From Streptomyces sp. V4I2 (GTDB lineage Bacteria > Actinomycetota > Actinomycetes > Streptomycetales > Streptomycetaceae), in assembly GCF_030817655.1 (NCBI RefSeq), contig NZ_JAUSZM010000003.1:5146001-5210000 (forward strand): a DNA stretch of 64,000 bases. Direction: 5' to 3'. The notes beneath the pieces were generated by a model, which was not told the origin of the DNA, searched no databases, and was given only the letters and a program-made list of their open reading frames with translations. The number at the start of each line of letters is the position of its first letter. Positions within the stretch are counted from its first letter, which is position 1. Positions 43,134 to 50,668 of the stretch are shown piece by piece. A program made the translations under genes and the position numbers.

Positions 43134-44099
43134 CTAGGGCTCTACGACGACTTCCTGGGCGGCGGCCGTCGTGTCGGCCAGCAGCCGCGCGTCCAACGGC
43201 ACGTTCCGCTTCACCAGTGCCAGCGCGACCGGCCCCAGCTCGTGGTGGCGTACGGACGTCGTGATGAAGCCGATCTTGCGGCCGTCGGCGCCCTCGTCCG
43301 CGAGGCGGATGTCCGTGCCGGCGGTCGGGAGGTGGACCTCGCTGCCGTCGAGGTGGAGGAAGACGAGCCGGCGCGGCGGCTTGCCGAGGTTCTGCACCCG
43401 GGCGACCGTCTCCTGCCCCCGGTAGCAGCCCTTCTGCAGGTGCACGGCCGTGTCGATCCAGCCCAGCTCGTGCGGGATGGTGCGGTGGTCGGTCTCGAAG
43501 CCGAGGCGGGGGCGGTGGTGCTCGACGCGCAGCGCCTCATACGCCAGGATCCCGGCCGCGGGGCCGGACTTCTCGGCGTACGACTCCAGGTCCGCGCGCG
43601 GCAGGAAGAGATCACGGCCGTACGCCGTCTCGCGGACGACGACGCCCTCGGGCACCTCGGTGATGGAACCGGCCGGCAGGTGGACGATCGCGATGTCGGC
43701 GGTACGGTCGGCGACTTCCACCCGGTAGAAGAACTTCATCGACTCCAGGTAGGCGATCAGCGCGTCCTGGGTGCCGGGCTCGACGTGCATCCAGACCGTC
43801 GCGCCGTCGTCCACCAGGTACAGGGCGTGCTCGATGTGGCCGTGCGCGGACAGGATCAGGGCCTCGGTGGCCTGTCCCGTGGGCAGGTCGCTGACGTGCT
43901 GGGTGAGGAGCAGGTGCAGCCAGCTCAGCCGGTCGTCACCGGTGACGGCGACGACCCCGCGGTGCGAGAGATCGACGAAACCGGTGCCGTCGGCGAGGGC
44001 GCGCTGCTCACGGAACAGGTCGCCGTAGTGGGCGGCGACGCCTTCGTCCACACCCTCGGCGGGGACGGCGCCGGACAGGGACAGCAGGGGGCTCTTCAT
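43134..44099 (-). CDS. ygfZ: Folate-binding YgfZ/GcvT-like protein
   Basis: 321-aa GcvT-fold protein with the YgfZ signature KGCYRGQETVARVQNLGKPPRRL (around 220). The family uses folate in assembly or repair of iron-sulfur clusters and of certain tRNA-modifying enzymes. ATG 44099. The gene ends 12 bp from the convergent dtd stop, and nur ends 10 bp upstream in the same direction, so nur and ygfZ may be co-transcribed. Confidence 0.92.
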   Translation of the reverse strand: MKSPLLSLSGAVPAEGVDEGVAAHYGDLFREQRALADGTGFVDLSHRGVVAVTGDDRLSWLHLLLTQHVSDLPTGQATEALILSAHGHIEHALYLVDDGATVWMHVEPGTQDALIAYLESMKFFYRVEVADRTADIAIVHLPAGSITEVPEGVVVRETAYGRDLFLPRADLESYAEKSGPAAGILAYEALRVEHHRPRLGFETDHRTIPHELGWIDTAVHLQKGCYRGQETVARVQNLGKPPRRLVFLHLDGSEVHLPTAGTDIRLADEGADGRKIGFITTSVRHHELGPVALALVKRNVPLDARLLADTTAAAQEVVVEP

Positions 44100-44109
44100 A
44101 TGACTAAGC

Positions 44110-44547
44110 CTACGACTCGGTAGTTGAACCCTTCAGCGAACAGTCCTTGCACCGGCCGAAGATCGCGAAGTGCTTCATGTCGGTCTCGAAGCCGAACTCC
44201 TTGCGGAGCTTGGCGGTGAACTCGGCCGCCACCGAGATGTCGGCCTCGATGACGTTCGTGCAGTCGCGGCAGACCAGATGGATGTGGTGGTGCCGGTCGG
44301 CCAGGTGGTACGTCGGCGCACCGTGCCCCAGATGGGCATGGCTGACCAGCCCGAGCTCCTCCAGGAGCTCCAGCGTCCGGTACACGGTGGAAATGTTGAC
44401 CCCCGACGCGGTCTTCCTCACCTCGATGAGGATGTCGTCGGGGGTCGCGTGCTCCAGGGTGTCCACGGCTTCGAGCACAAGCTGACGCTGCGGCGTCAGC
44501 CGATAGCCGCGCTGCCTGAGGTCGCTCTTCCAATCGGTGCTCACCAC
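44110..44547 (-). CDS. nur: Nickel-responsive Fur-family regulator Nur
   Basis: 145-aa Fur-family repressor. Sequence closely matches S. coelicolor Nur as I remember it: LRQRGYRLTPQRQLVLEAVDTLEHATPDDIL winged helix, HLVCRDCTNVIEAD and FGRCKDCS with the two CxxC pairs, and the His-rich HHHIHL metal site. Nur with nickel represses nickel uptake and switches superoxide dismutase from FeSOD to NiSOD. Start GTG 44547 or the next codon GTG 44544. Confidence 0.92.
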   Translation of the reverse strand: MVSTDWKSDLRQRGYRLTPQRQLVLEAVDTLEHATPDDILIEVRKTASGVNISTVYRTLELLEELGLVSHAHLGHGAPTYHLADRHHHIHLVCRDCTNVIEADISVAAEFTAKLRKEFGFETDMKHFAIFGRCKDCSLKGSTTES

Positions 44548-44563
44548 ACCAGAGAGTCTAGGA

Positions 44564-45139
44564 CTACTTGAAGAACGCGATGCCGTCGTCCGGCATGTCG
44601 TCGGGCAGGGCCCTGGCCCAGCGCTCGACGTCCTCGGGGGTGACGACCTTCTTCAGGTGGGCCGACATGTAGGGGCGCAGCTCGACCTCGGGGGTCTGCT
44701 TCTCGCCGACCCACATGAGGTCGCTGTTGACGTAGCCGTACAGCCGCTTGCCACCGGTATACGGGCCGGAGGCGGCCGTACGGGCCACCGCGTCCGTGAC
44801 CAGGTCGATCTGCGGCTTCTGCTTGGCCAGCTCGCCGTACCAGACCTCGACGACACCGTCGTCGCGGACCATGGTGATCTCGACCTTGCGGTCGGCGTCG
44901 ACCCGCCAGAAGCCGGACTCGGACTCCAGCGGGCGGACCTTGTTGCCGTCCTTGTCGAGCACCCAGGTGTGGGAGTGGTACTCCAGGAAGTCCCGGCCGT
45001 CGTGCGTGAAGGAGACCTCCTGTCCGAAGTTGCACTTCTCGGAACCGGGGAAGTCGTGCACGCCCGCGCCCGCCCAGTTGCCGAGCAGGAAGACGAGGGG
45101 GACCAGGTCCTTGTGGAGGTCGGACGGGATCTCGATCAT
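44564..45139 (-). CDS. Nitrobindin-like heme-binding protein (FABP family)
   Basis: 191-aa beta-barrel protein with the family GNWAGAGVHDFPG motif near residue 20 and the C-terminal HLKKVVTPEDVERWARALP segment. Nitrobindins bind ferric heme and isomerise peroxynitrite. The gene is 16 bp upstream of nur on the same strand and follows a 33-aa membrane protein gene, so the three may be one transcript. Confidence 0.9.
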   Translation of the reverse strand: MIEIPSDLHKDLVPLVFLLGNWAGAGVHDFPGSEKCNFGQEVSFTHDGRDFLEYHSHTWVLDKDGNKVRPLESESGFWRVDADRKVEITMVRDDGVVEVWYGELAKQKPQIDLVTDAVARTAASGPYTGGKRLYGYVNSDLMWVGEKQTPEVELRPYMSAHLKKVVTPEDVERWARALPDDMPDDGIAFFK

Positions 45140-45162
45140 GAGCAGCAGTTCCTAGACGTGGG

Positions 45163-45264
45163 TCAGCGCTGGCCCTGGTACAGCTTCTTCACCGTCAGTC
45201 CGGCGAACGCGAGCACGCCGACGCAGACCAGGACCAACAGGGCTTCGAAGACAACCTCAAGCAC
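45163..45264 (-). CDS. 33-aa single-pass membrane protein
   Basis: Short open frame from GTG 45264 (GAGGAG 5-6 nt upstream) to TGA 45163. One hydrophobic helix (about residues 3-22, containing VVFEALLVLVCVGVLAFAG) and a basic end KKLYQGQR. It lies 23 bp upstream of the nitrobindin start. A similar tiny gene at this place is, as I recall, conserved in Streptomyces. Function unknown. Confidence 0.65.
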   Translation of the reverse strand: MLEVVFEALLVLVCVGVLAFAGLTVKKLYQGQR

Positions 45265-45321
45265 GGAGTGCTCCTCGGACGATCGTGGATGGCAGTACAC
45301 AGTGGGATGGCGGTACACAAA

Positions 45322-45356
45322 AGCCGGGCCCCAGCTTACGCGGCCGGGGCCCGGCT
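45322..45356. terminator. Hairpin between two minus-strand units
   Basis: 11-bp perfect stem (45322-45332 with 45346-45356), 13-nt loop, 29 nt beyond the stop of the membrane-anchored protein at 45385. It would end the three-gene unit 47887-45385. Confidence 0.8.
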
Positions 45357-45384
45357 CTCTCCGTGAGGTCCGCCCTGGCGGGCG

Positions 45385-46311
45385 TCACCCCAGCAGCTGG
45401 CTCTGCAGGGTCACCGTCTGCTGGAACGGAACGGCCTCGGCCGTGCCCTTCCGGGACTGGATGATCACGGCGAGGACGTCACCGGCGGCCAGGTACGCCT
45501 GCCGGACGTGCTCGGCGCCGTACGGCTTCGACTCGGTGTAGACCGTGCGCTGGACGTCGTCGACGCGGGCCGGCTCCGGGAAGTCCTCGTCGGAGACGGA
45601 GGAGCCCGCACCGCGCAGCAGGAGGCCGGGGCTGCCGTACGGGGCGATGTCCGTGGAGAACGCCTCGTCCACGACTGCCGCGGTGTCGAAGTGCAGGAGG
45701 TAGATCCGGGTGTGCGTGCCGTCCTCGGTGGTCCAGCCGCGGGCCGCGATGTGCCGCAGGCCGTCGTCGGTGAGCTGCTGCCGGAACTCCTCGCGCTCCT
45801 CCGCCTCGTACGCCGCCAGGAAGTCCTTCGTCGCCAGCCAGCCGTCCGAGCCGCGCAGCGCCTTGTCCTCCGCGGCGCCCACGGGGGCGGGCAGGACGAG
45901 GGCCCGCAGGTCGGCGTAGTGTGCGCCGGCCTTGTTCGCCTCGGCGAAGGGCTCCGGGCTGCCCGAGGGCAGCGGCGGCTTCGTCAGCGCCGGGTAGTCC
46001 CAGCGCCCGTCCGACTCCGTCGCCAGTCCCGGTACGTCCGTCCGCTCCATCCGCGTGATCCCGTACGCCGCCGACGCCCCGACCGCCGCGCACACCACGA
46101 CGGCGGCGGTCCAGCGCAGGACGGCGCGCAGGACTCGGCGGTCTTTGGGGGTGGGGGGTGCGGGAGGTGCGGGAGGTGCCTGGAGGGGCGGTGCCATGGG
46201 GGGCGGGGGCAGGACGGGCTGCGGCTCCGGTGCTGTCGGCTCCGCTGCCGTCGGCTCCGCTGCCGTCGGTTCCGTCGCCGTCGGTTCCGTGGTCCGGGGC
46301 TGCTCGGTCAT
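45385..46311 (-). CDS. Membrane-anchored protein, third of three tandem paralogues
   Basis: 308 aa. Cytoplasmic Pro/Glu/Thr-rich N-terminus (1-60, with EPTA repeats), one transmembrane helix (about 66-88) and an extracellular domain of 215 residues (HYADLRALVLPAP ... DGWLATKDFLAAYEAEEREEFRQQL ... IYLLHFDTAAVVDEAF). The ATG overlaps the stop of the previous gene (ATGA). The same layout and similar motifs occur in the two genes upstream. No known family recognised. Confidence 0.8.
   Translation of the reverse strand: MTEQPRTTEPTATEPTAAEPTAAEPTAPEPQPVLPPPPMAPPLQAPPAPPAPPTPKDRRVLRAVLRWTAAVVVCAAVGASAAYGITRMERTDVPGLATESDGRWDYPALTKPPLPSGSPEPFAEANKAGAHYADLRALVLPAPVGAAEDKALRGSDGWLATKDFLAAYEAEEREEFRQQLTDDGLRHIAARGWTTEDGTHTRIYLLHFDTAAVVDEAFSTDIAPYGSPGLLLRGAGSSVSDEDFPEPARVDDVQRTVYTESKPYGAEHVRQAYLAAGDVLAVIIQSRKGTAEAVPFQQTVTLQSQLLG
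46224..46298 (-). repeat. 5 x 15-bp in-frame tandem repeat
   Basis: Units gctccgctgccgtcg and variants on the plus strand encode TEPTA/AEPTA repeats in the cytoplasmic tail of the membrane-anchored protein. Likely variable in copy number. Confidence 0.85.
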
Positions 46312-47111
46312 ACCGCCTCCCCCGGTTCGGCTATGCGGTCGAGCTGCTCGGCGAGGAGCATCGCGACTCCCTTGGTGTCGAGTGGCTTGACGCCTTCGGC
46401 GGTGGCGGTGAGCAGGACGTCGCCCTGGTAGGCGGAGCAGTACATGCTGTCGAGGTCGTCGTCCGCGTCGGTCTTGGGCGGCAGGAAGCACTCGGCGTTC
46501 TTGTGGCCCTTGATCTCGGGGCCCTTGCGGAAGACGTCCAGGGCGTCGAGGAACTCGCTCTGGAACGTGGCCATGTCCCGCACGGCCGCCCGGCTCTCCA
46601 TCTGCGCCAGCACGATGCTCACCGCGTAAGTGCCCTCGTTCTCACTGAGCGCGCTCGGGTCCGAGCTGAGGTAGCTGCGCATCGCCATGCCTGTGATGTG
46701 CTGCCGGTCGATCTCCTTCTCCAGCTGCTTGCGCTGGGTGCGGGGCAGGTCGCTCAGCGACTCCTTGCGCAGGGCGGTTGCCTGGGCGCCGCTGAGCTGC
46801 GCGTCGGAGCCGAACTCGCCGAGGTCGGGGCCACGCGTCCAGCCGTCGGTGCCGTACGGCACGAGCACGCCGGCGAGGCCCTTGGCGGTGGCCGCCTTCT
46901 TGTCCTCGACCGTGGTCTTCGGGAACTTCCAGACGGGGGCGCCGGCGTCGCGGTCGGCGTCGTTCACGGTCACCACGGTGTGGCCGACACCGGCGACGAC
47001 GGCTCCGACGACCACGAGGGCTCCGGCCACGGCGGCGACACGGCCGCGGAGGAAGGGCTTCTTACCAGGAGTCTGCGTGCTCGGAACCGGCTCGTTCTGG
47101 TTCTCGGTCAC
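46308..47111 (-). CDS. Membrane-anchored protein, second of three tandem paralogues
   Basis: 267 aa with short cytoplasmic N-terminus, one transmembrane helix (about 25-46) and an extracellular domain (LPRTQRKQLEKEIDRQHITGMAMRSYLSS; QMESRAAVRDMATFQSEFLDAL; MYCSAYQGDVLLTATA). Start overlaps the preceding gene's stop by 4 nt and its own stop overlaps the next start, so the three genes are co-translated. Function unknown. Confidence 0.8.
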   Translation of the reverse strand: MTENQNEPVPSTQTPGKKPFLRGRVAAVAGALVVVGAVVAGVGHTVVTVNDADRDAGAPVWKFPKTTVEDKKAATAKGLAGVLVPYGTDGWTRGPDLGEFGSDAQLSGAQATALRKESLSDLPRTQRKQLEKEIDRQHITGMAMRSYLSSDPSALSENEGTYAVSIVLAQMESRAAVRDMATFQSEFLDALDVFRKGPEIKGHKNAECFLPPKTDADDDLDSMYCSAYQGDVLLTATAEGVKPLDTKGVAMLLAEQLDRIAEPGEAV

Positions 47112-47887
47112 AGCCGCTCCATCTGGCGCTTTGCCACGTCCATGATCTTCTTCTTGCTGATCGGCCTGGTGTCGTAGATCCAGATCTCCATGACGACGTC
47201 CCCGCGCCAGGCGTGGGCCTCCGCGCTGTAGAGCGGCAGATAACCGTCCTCGGTCTCCGGCTCGGTGTGGACGTACGCCATGCCGCTCCCGGTGCCGGGG
47301 ATGATCCAGCTGTCGGTGGCGTCCTCGGCGTCCGCCCAGTACTGGTTGCTCTCCACCACCTCGGGGGCCGCGGGCGACTCCTCCTGGCGGAACTGGATCA
47401 GCCGGATCTCCAGGGTGGTGGTGCCGGACTCCCAGCCGGTGACGGCCGCCCGGCGGAACTCGTCGCCGACGAGGTCGCCGAAGATCTCGTCCGGCGACTC
47501 GTACATGTCGGCGTAGGCGGCCAGGTCCATCCAGCCGTCGGCGCCGGCCAGCCAGTCGGCCTCCTTCGTGCCGCGCGGCTTCTTCAGCAGCAGCTTGCGC
47601 AGGTCGCCGTCGGTCCTGACCCGGCGGTCCTGGGCGGCGGACAGCGGCTCGGGCCCCTTGCCCTTCGCCTGCGGCAGCGTCGGCTGCGAGAGCGGCGGCA
47701 GCCTGGTCGGCTCGCGGTCGGCCTGGACGAGGTAGCCGGCGCAGGTACCGGCGACCAGGCCGAGGACGGCGGCGCCGGCGATCAGCAGTGCGGTGCGCCC
47801 GCGGCGCCTGGGCCGGGGTGCGGCCTGTGAATCAACCGGAGCAACCGGGGCGACTGGGGCGTCGGCTACTTCTTCGGGTACTTCCAA
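47108..47887 (-). CDS. Membrane-anchored protein, first of three tandem paralogues
   Basis: 259 aa with a proline/valine-rich cytoplasmic segment, a transmembrane helix (about 31-53) and an extracellular domain (LRKLLLKKPRGTKEADWLAGADGWMDLAAYADMYE; IRLIQFRQEE; AHAWRGDVVMEIWIYDTRP). The frame is open to 48169. I chose TTG 47887 because GGGGGGAC lies directly upstream and the sequence before it lacks coding character. Heads a three-gene operon, divergent from a DsrE gene. Confidence 0.75.
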   Translation of the reverse strand: MEVPEEVADAPVAPVAPVDSQAAPRPRRRGRTALLIAGAAVLGLVAGTCAGYLVQADREPTRLPPLSQPTLPQAKGKGPEPLSAAQDRRVRTDGDLRKLLLKKPRGTKEADWLAGADGWMDLAAYADMYESPDEIFGDLVGDEFRRAAVTGWESGTTTLEIRLIQFRQEESPAAPEVVESNQYWADAEDATDSWIIPGTGSGMAYVHTEPETEDGYLPLYSAEAHAWRGDVVMEIWIYDTRPISKKKIMDVAKRQMERL

Positions 47888-47989
47888 GACGTCCCCCCAC
47901 AGAACGTGAAGTGCGCATTCCCTATGCGCGCTCACAGGAGACTCGTGGTCAAAGCACCGAGTTGTAAGGGAGTTGATTACGATTCGGCC

Positions 47990-48352
47990 ATGGCGAAGAA
48001 GCTCGTGATCAAGGTGACGGCGGGGGCGGATTCCCCCGAGCGGTGCTCGCAGGCGTTCACGGTGGCGGCGGTGGCCGTGGCCAGCGGCGTCGACGTCTCC
48101 CTGTGGCTGACCGGCGAGTCCGCGTGGTTCGCCCTCCCGGGCCGGGCAGCCGAGTTCGAGCTCCCGCACGCGGCCCCGCTCCCCGACCTCCTGGACTCGG
48201 TACTGGCCGCCGGCCGCGTCACCCTGTGCACCCAGTGCGCGGCCCGCCGGGACATCACGGAGAAGGACGTCATCAAGGGCGTACGCATCGCGGGAGCCCA
48301 GGTGTTCGTCCAGGAGTCCCTGGCGGACGAGACGCAGGCGCTCGTCTACTGA
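47990..48352 (+). CDS. DsrE-like small sulfur-relay-fold protein
   Basis: 120-aa DsrE/DsrF-like protein: MAKKLVIKVTAGADSPERCSQAFTVAAVAVASGVDVSLWLTGES, and a CTQCAARRDITEKDVIKGVRIAGA segment with a Cys pair where sulfur-carrier members have their active Cys. Physiological partner unknown. ATG 47990. Its last 7 bp overlap the convergent VOC gene. Confidence 0.85.
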   Translation: MAKKLVIKVTAGADSPERCSQAFTVAAVAVASGVDVSLWLTGESAWFALPGRAAEFELPHAAPLPDLLDSVLAAGRVTLCTQCAARRDITEKDVIKGVRIAGAQVFVQESLADETQALVY

Positions 48353-48732
48353 GACGCCTGGACCCAGAGGCAGAAGGGGTGCCCGGCCGGGTCGTACAGC
48401 ACTCGTACGTCGTCCTGGGGCTGGTACGCGGCGAGCCGCGCCCCCTCGGCGACGGCCCGCGCGGTCTCGGCCTCCAGGTCGTCGACCTCGATGTCCAGGT
48501 GCAGCATCATCTGCTGGTCTCCGGGGTCGCGGGAGGGCCAGACGGGCGGGACGTACGCGGGTTCGGTCTGGAAGGAGAGCGCCGTGCCCCCGGCGCCGGG
48601 CGGCGGGCCGACGAGCACCCAGTCGGGCTCCTCGGCGCGCACCTCGTACCCGAGCAGACGCATGTAGAACCCGGCCGGCTCGTGCGCGTCACGCGCGTCG
48701 AGCACCACGGTGGACAGCCTCGCAGGCGACAT
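48346..48732 (-). CDS. VOC (glyoxalase-like) family protein
   Basis: 128-aa protein with two beta-alpha-beta-beta-beta repeats: RLSTVVLDARDAHEPAGFYMRLLGYEV and QQMMLHLDIEVDDLEAETARAVAEGARL ... LYDPAGHPFCLW. One metal-site His (LHLDIEVDD) and Glu/His positions are present, but the reaction is unknown. Confidence 0.9.
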   Translation of the reverse strand: MSPARLSTVVLDARDAHEPAGFYMRLLGYEVRAEEPDWVLVGPPPGAGGTALSFQTEPAYVPPVWPSRDPGDQQMMLHLDIEVDDLEAETARAVAEGARLAAYQPQDDVRVLYDPAGHPFCLWVQASQ

Positions 48733-48742
48733 GCGCCTCTTC

Positions 48743-49003
48743 CTACTGCGGACGCCTCTTCCCGTCCAGCTCGTCCCACCAGTCGTCGGACTTCGGGTCG
48801 CCGGAGGGGTCGTCCCACCAGCGGTCGTCCGGGCCGCGACGATTGGCGATCATGGCGGCGACCGGGGGGATCACCATGGCGACCACACACATTCCCACCG
48901 CCACGGGAACCGACCAGAGGCGTACGACTCCCCAGGCCAGGACGAAGAGCCCGATGCAGGTCCCCATCATGGCGAAGTAGACGTGCCGGCGCCGTGCGTA
49001 CAT
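48743..49003 (-). CDS. DUF3099 family membrane protein
   Basis: 86-aa protein with two membrane helices (about 8-28 and 31-51; VYFAMMGTCIGLFVLAWGVV) and an acidic C-terminus rich in Trp (DDRWWDDPSGDPKSDDWWDEL), the DUF3099 pattern. Function unknown. 10 bp upstream of the VOC gene on the same strand. Confidence 0.88.
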   Translation of the reverse strand: MYARRRHVYFAMMGTCIGLFVLAWGVVRLWSVPVAVGMCVVAMVIPPVAAMIANRRGPDDRWWDDPSGDPKSDDWWDELDGKRRPQ

Positions 49004-49035
49004 GGCTCCAGGGTAGGTCCGTGGCCGGGTGTGCC

Positions 49036-49078
49036 GAAGGGCCGCACCCCGGGGTCCAACCCCGGGGTGCGGCCCTTC
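49036..49078. terminator. Terminator after the sulfurtransferase-DUF1416 unit
   Basis: Perfect 19-bp stem (49036-49054 with 49060-49078) and 5-nt loop, 18 bp beyond the DUF1416 stop. The longest hairpin in the window. Confidence 0.9.
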
Positions 49079-49095
49079 AGTCGTCAGGTTCTGCC

Positions 49096-49383
49096 TCAGA
49101 CCGCGATCGCGACCTCGGCGAGACCGCCCTGCTCCGCGACGACCGTGCGGTCGGCCGTGCCGCCGGGCACGAGGGCGCGTACGGTCCAGGTGCCCTCGGC
49201 CGCGTAGAAGCGGAACTGACCCGTCGCGGACGTCGGGACCTCCGCGGTGAACTCGCCGGTCGAGTCCAGGAGACGGACGTAACCGGTCACGGGCTCGCCG
49301 TCGCGGGTCACCTGACCCTGGATCGTGGTCTCACCGGGCTTGATCGTCGAGGCGTCCGGGCCGCCGGCCTTCGCTCCACACAT
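49096..49383 (-). CDS. DUF1416 family protein
   Basis: 95-aa protein with a predicted Ig/transthyretin-like beta fold (TTIQGQVTRDGEPVTGYVRLLDSTGEFTAEV), starting MCGAKAGG. It is nearly always found right after the actinobacterial sulfurtransferase gene, as here (30 bp gap), which suggests a role in sulfur or thiol metabolism. The N-terminal Cys is conserved as far as I recall. Confidence 0.9.
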   Translation of the reverse strand: MCGAKAGGPDASTIKPGETTIQGQVTRDGEPVTGYVRLLDSTGEFTAEVPTSATGQFRFYAAEGTWTVRALVPGGTADRTVVAEQGGLAEVAIAV

Positions 49384-49413
49384 GTCTGTCTCCAGAGGTC
49401 GTTCAGGTCGGGG

Positions 49414-50253
49414 TTACTTGTTGGCGCCGAGCTCGATCGGCACGCCCACGAGGGAGCCGTACTCGGTCCAGGAGCCGTCGTAGTTCTTGACGTTCTCCAC
49501 ACCGAGCAGCTCGTGCAGGACGAACCAGGTCAGCGCGGAGCGCTCACCGATGCGGCAGTAGGCGATGGTGTCCTTGGCGAGGTCGACCTGCTCGTCGGCG
49601 TAGAGCTCCTTGAGCTCCTCGTCCGACTTGAAGGTGCCGTCGTCGTTGGCGTTCTTCGACCACGGGATGTTGCGGGCGGACGGGACGTGACCCGGGCGCT
49701 GCGACTGCTCCTGCGGCAGGTGGGCGGGGGCCAGCAGCTTGCCGGAGAACTCGTCGGGCGAACGCACGTCGACCAGGTTCTGCGCACCGATCGCGGCGAC
49801 GACGTCGTCACGGAAGGCGCGGATCGCGGTGTTCTGCGGCTTGGCCTGGTACTCGGTCGTGGGGCGCTCGGGTACGTCCTCGACCAGCTCGCGGGCGTCC
49901 AGTTCCCACTTCTTGCGGCCGCCGTCGAGAAGCTTGACGTTCTCGTGGCCGTACAGCTTGAAGTACCAGTAGGCGTACGACGCGAACCAGTTGTTGTTGC
50001 CGCCGTAGAGGATCACCAGCGTGTCGTTGGCGATGCCCTTGGCCGACAGGAGCTTCTCGAAGCCCTCCTGGTCGACGAAGTCACGGCGGACCGGGTCCTG
50101 GAGGTCCTTGGTCCAGTCGATGCGGATCGCGTTGCGGATGTGGTTCTTCTCGTAGGCGGACGTGTCCTCGTCCACCTCGACGACGGCGATGCTGGGGTTG
50201 TCGAGGTTGGCCTCGACCCAGTCGGCGTCGACCAGGACGTCGCTGCGGCTCAT
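49414..50253 (-). CDS. sseA: Thiosulfate/3-mercaptopyruvate sulfurtransferase (rhodanese)
   Basis: 279-aa two-domain rhodanese. The N-terminal inactive domain (about 1-125) is followed by the active domain (140-279) with Cys233 in the AYCRIGERS loop. That loop is closer to thiosulfate sulfurtransferase than to the CGSGVTA of mercaptopyruvate enzymes. Forms a unit with DUF1416 and is preceded by a 26-aa cysteine-containing leader peptide gene that probably regulates it. Confidence 0.93.
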   Translation of the reverse strand: MSRSDVLVDADWVEANLDNPSIAVVEVDEDTSAYEKNHIRNAIRIDWTKDLQDPVRRDFVDQEGFEKLLSAKGIANDTLVILYGGNNNWFASYAYWYFKLYGHENVKLLDGGRKKWELDARELVEDVPERPTTEYQAKPQNTAIRAFRDDVVAAIGAQNLVDVRSPDEFSGKLLAPAHLPQEQSQRPGHVPSARNIPWSKNANDDGTFKSDEELKELYADEQVDLAKDTIAYCRIGERSALTWFVLHELLGVENVKNYDGSWTEYGSLVGVPIELGANK

Positions 50254-50381
50254 GCTCTTTCTCCTCCGGGGCAGTTACGGCGGGGCGTGCAAGTCAGAGG
50301 TGTGCGCGTGCAGGCCGCCAGAAGGCGCGTGCGCACGAATGCCCTGGGCAGGGCGGGGGATACGGAAGGCTGCGCTTCCGC

Positions 50382-50462
50382 TCAGAAAGTGCGACAGAGC
50401 ATGGCGGAGACGCGGCACAGGTCTACTGCCCGCCGCTTCGTGAGATCCGCCTGTCGCTTCAT
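50382..50462 (-). CDS. 26-aa cysteine-containing leader peptide
   Basis: Open frame from ATG 50462 to TGA 50382 on the sulfurtransferase strand, with GAGG just upstream. It ends VDLCRVSAMLCRTF with two Cys (16, 23), matching the pattern VDLxRxxxxLC of leader peptides that precede many actinobacterial sulfur-assimilation genes. A 128-bp gap to sseA includes short hairpins. Cysteine-dependent attenuation is the likely function (family knowledge plus inference). Confidence 0.7.
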   Translation of the reverse strand: MKRQADLTKRRAVDLCRVSAMLCRTF

Positions 50463-50668
50463 GGCCTCGATCGTAGGGACGGACAGGCGCGCGTGTCACC
50501 GGCGTGTCGTATTTTGAGACGCGATCGTCCGGGATGTGGGACACACCGAGCGCCGCGGCCGTGGAGACATGGCTCCCGGGCGGATGTATCCGTCATCACA
50601 CCTACTCCACGGACGGCAACGTCTCGCCTTTCGGACACCCGCCGTCCATGCGCGCGCCGCCCCTCGTC

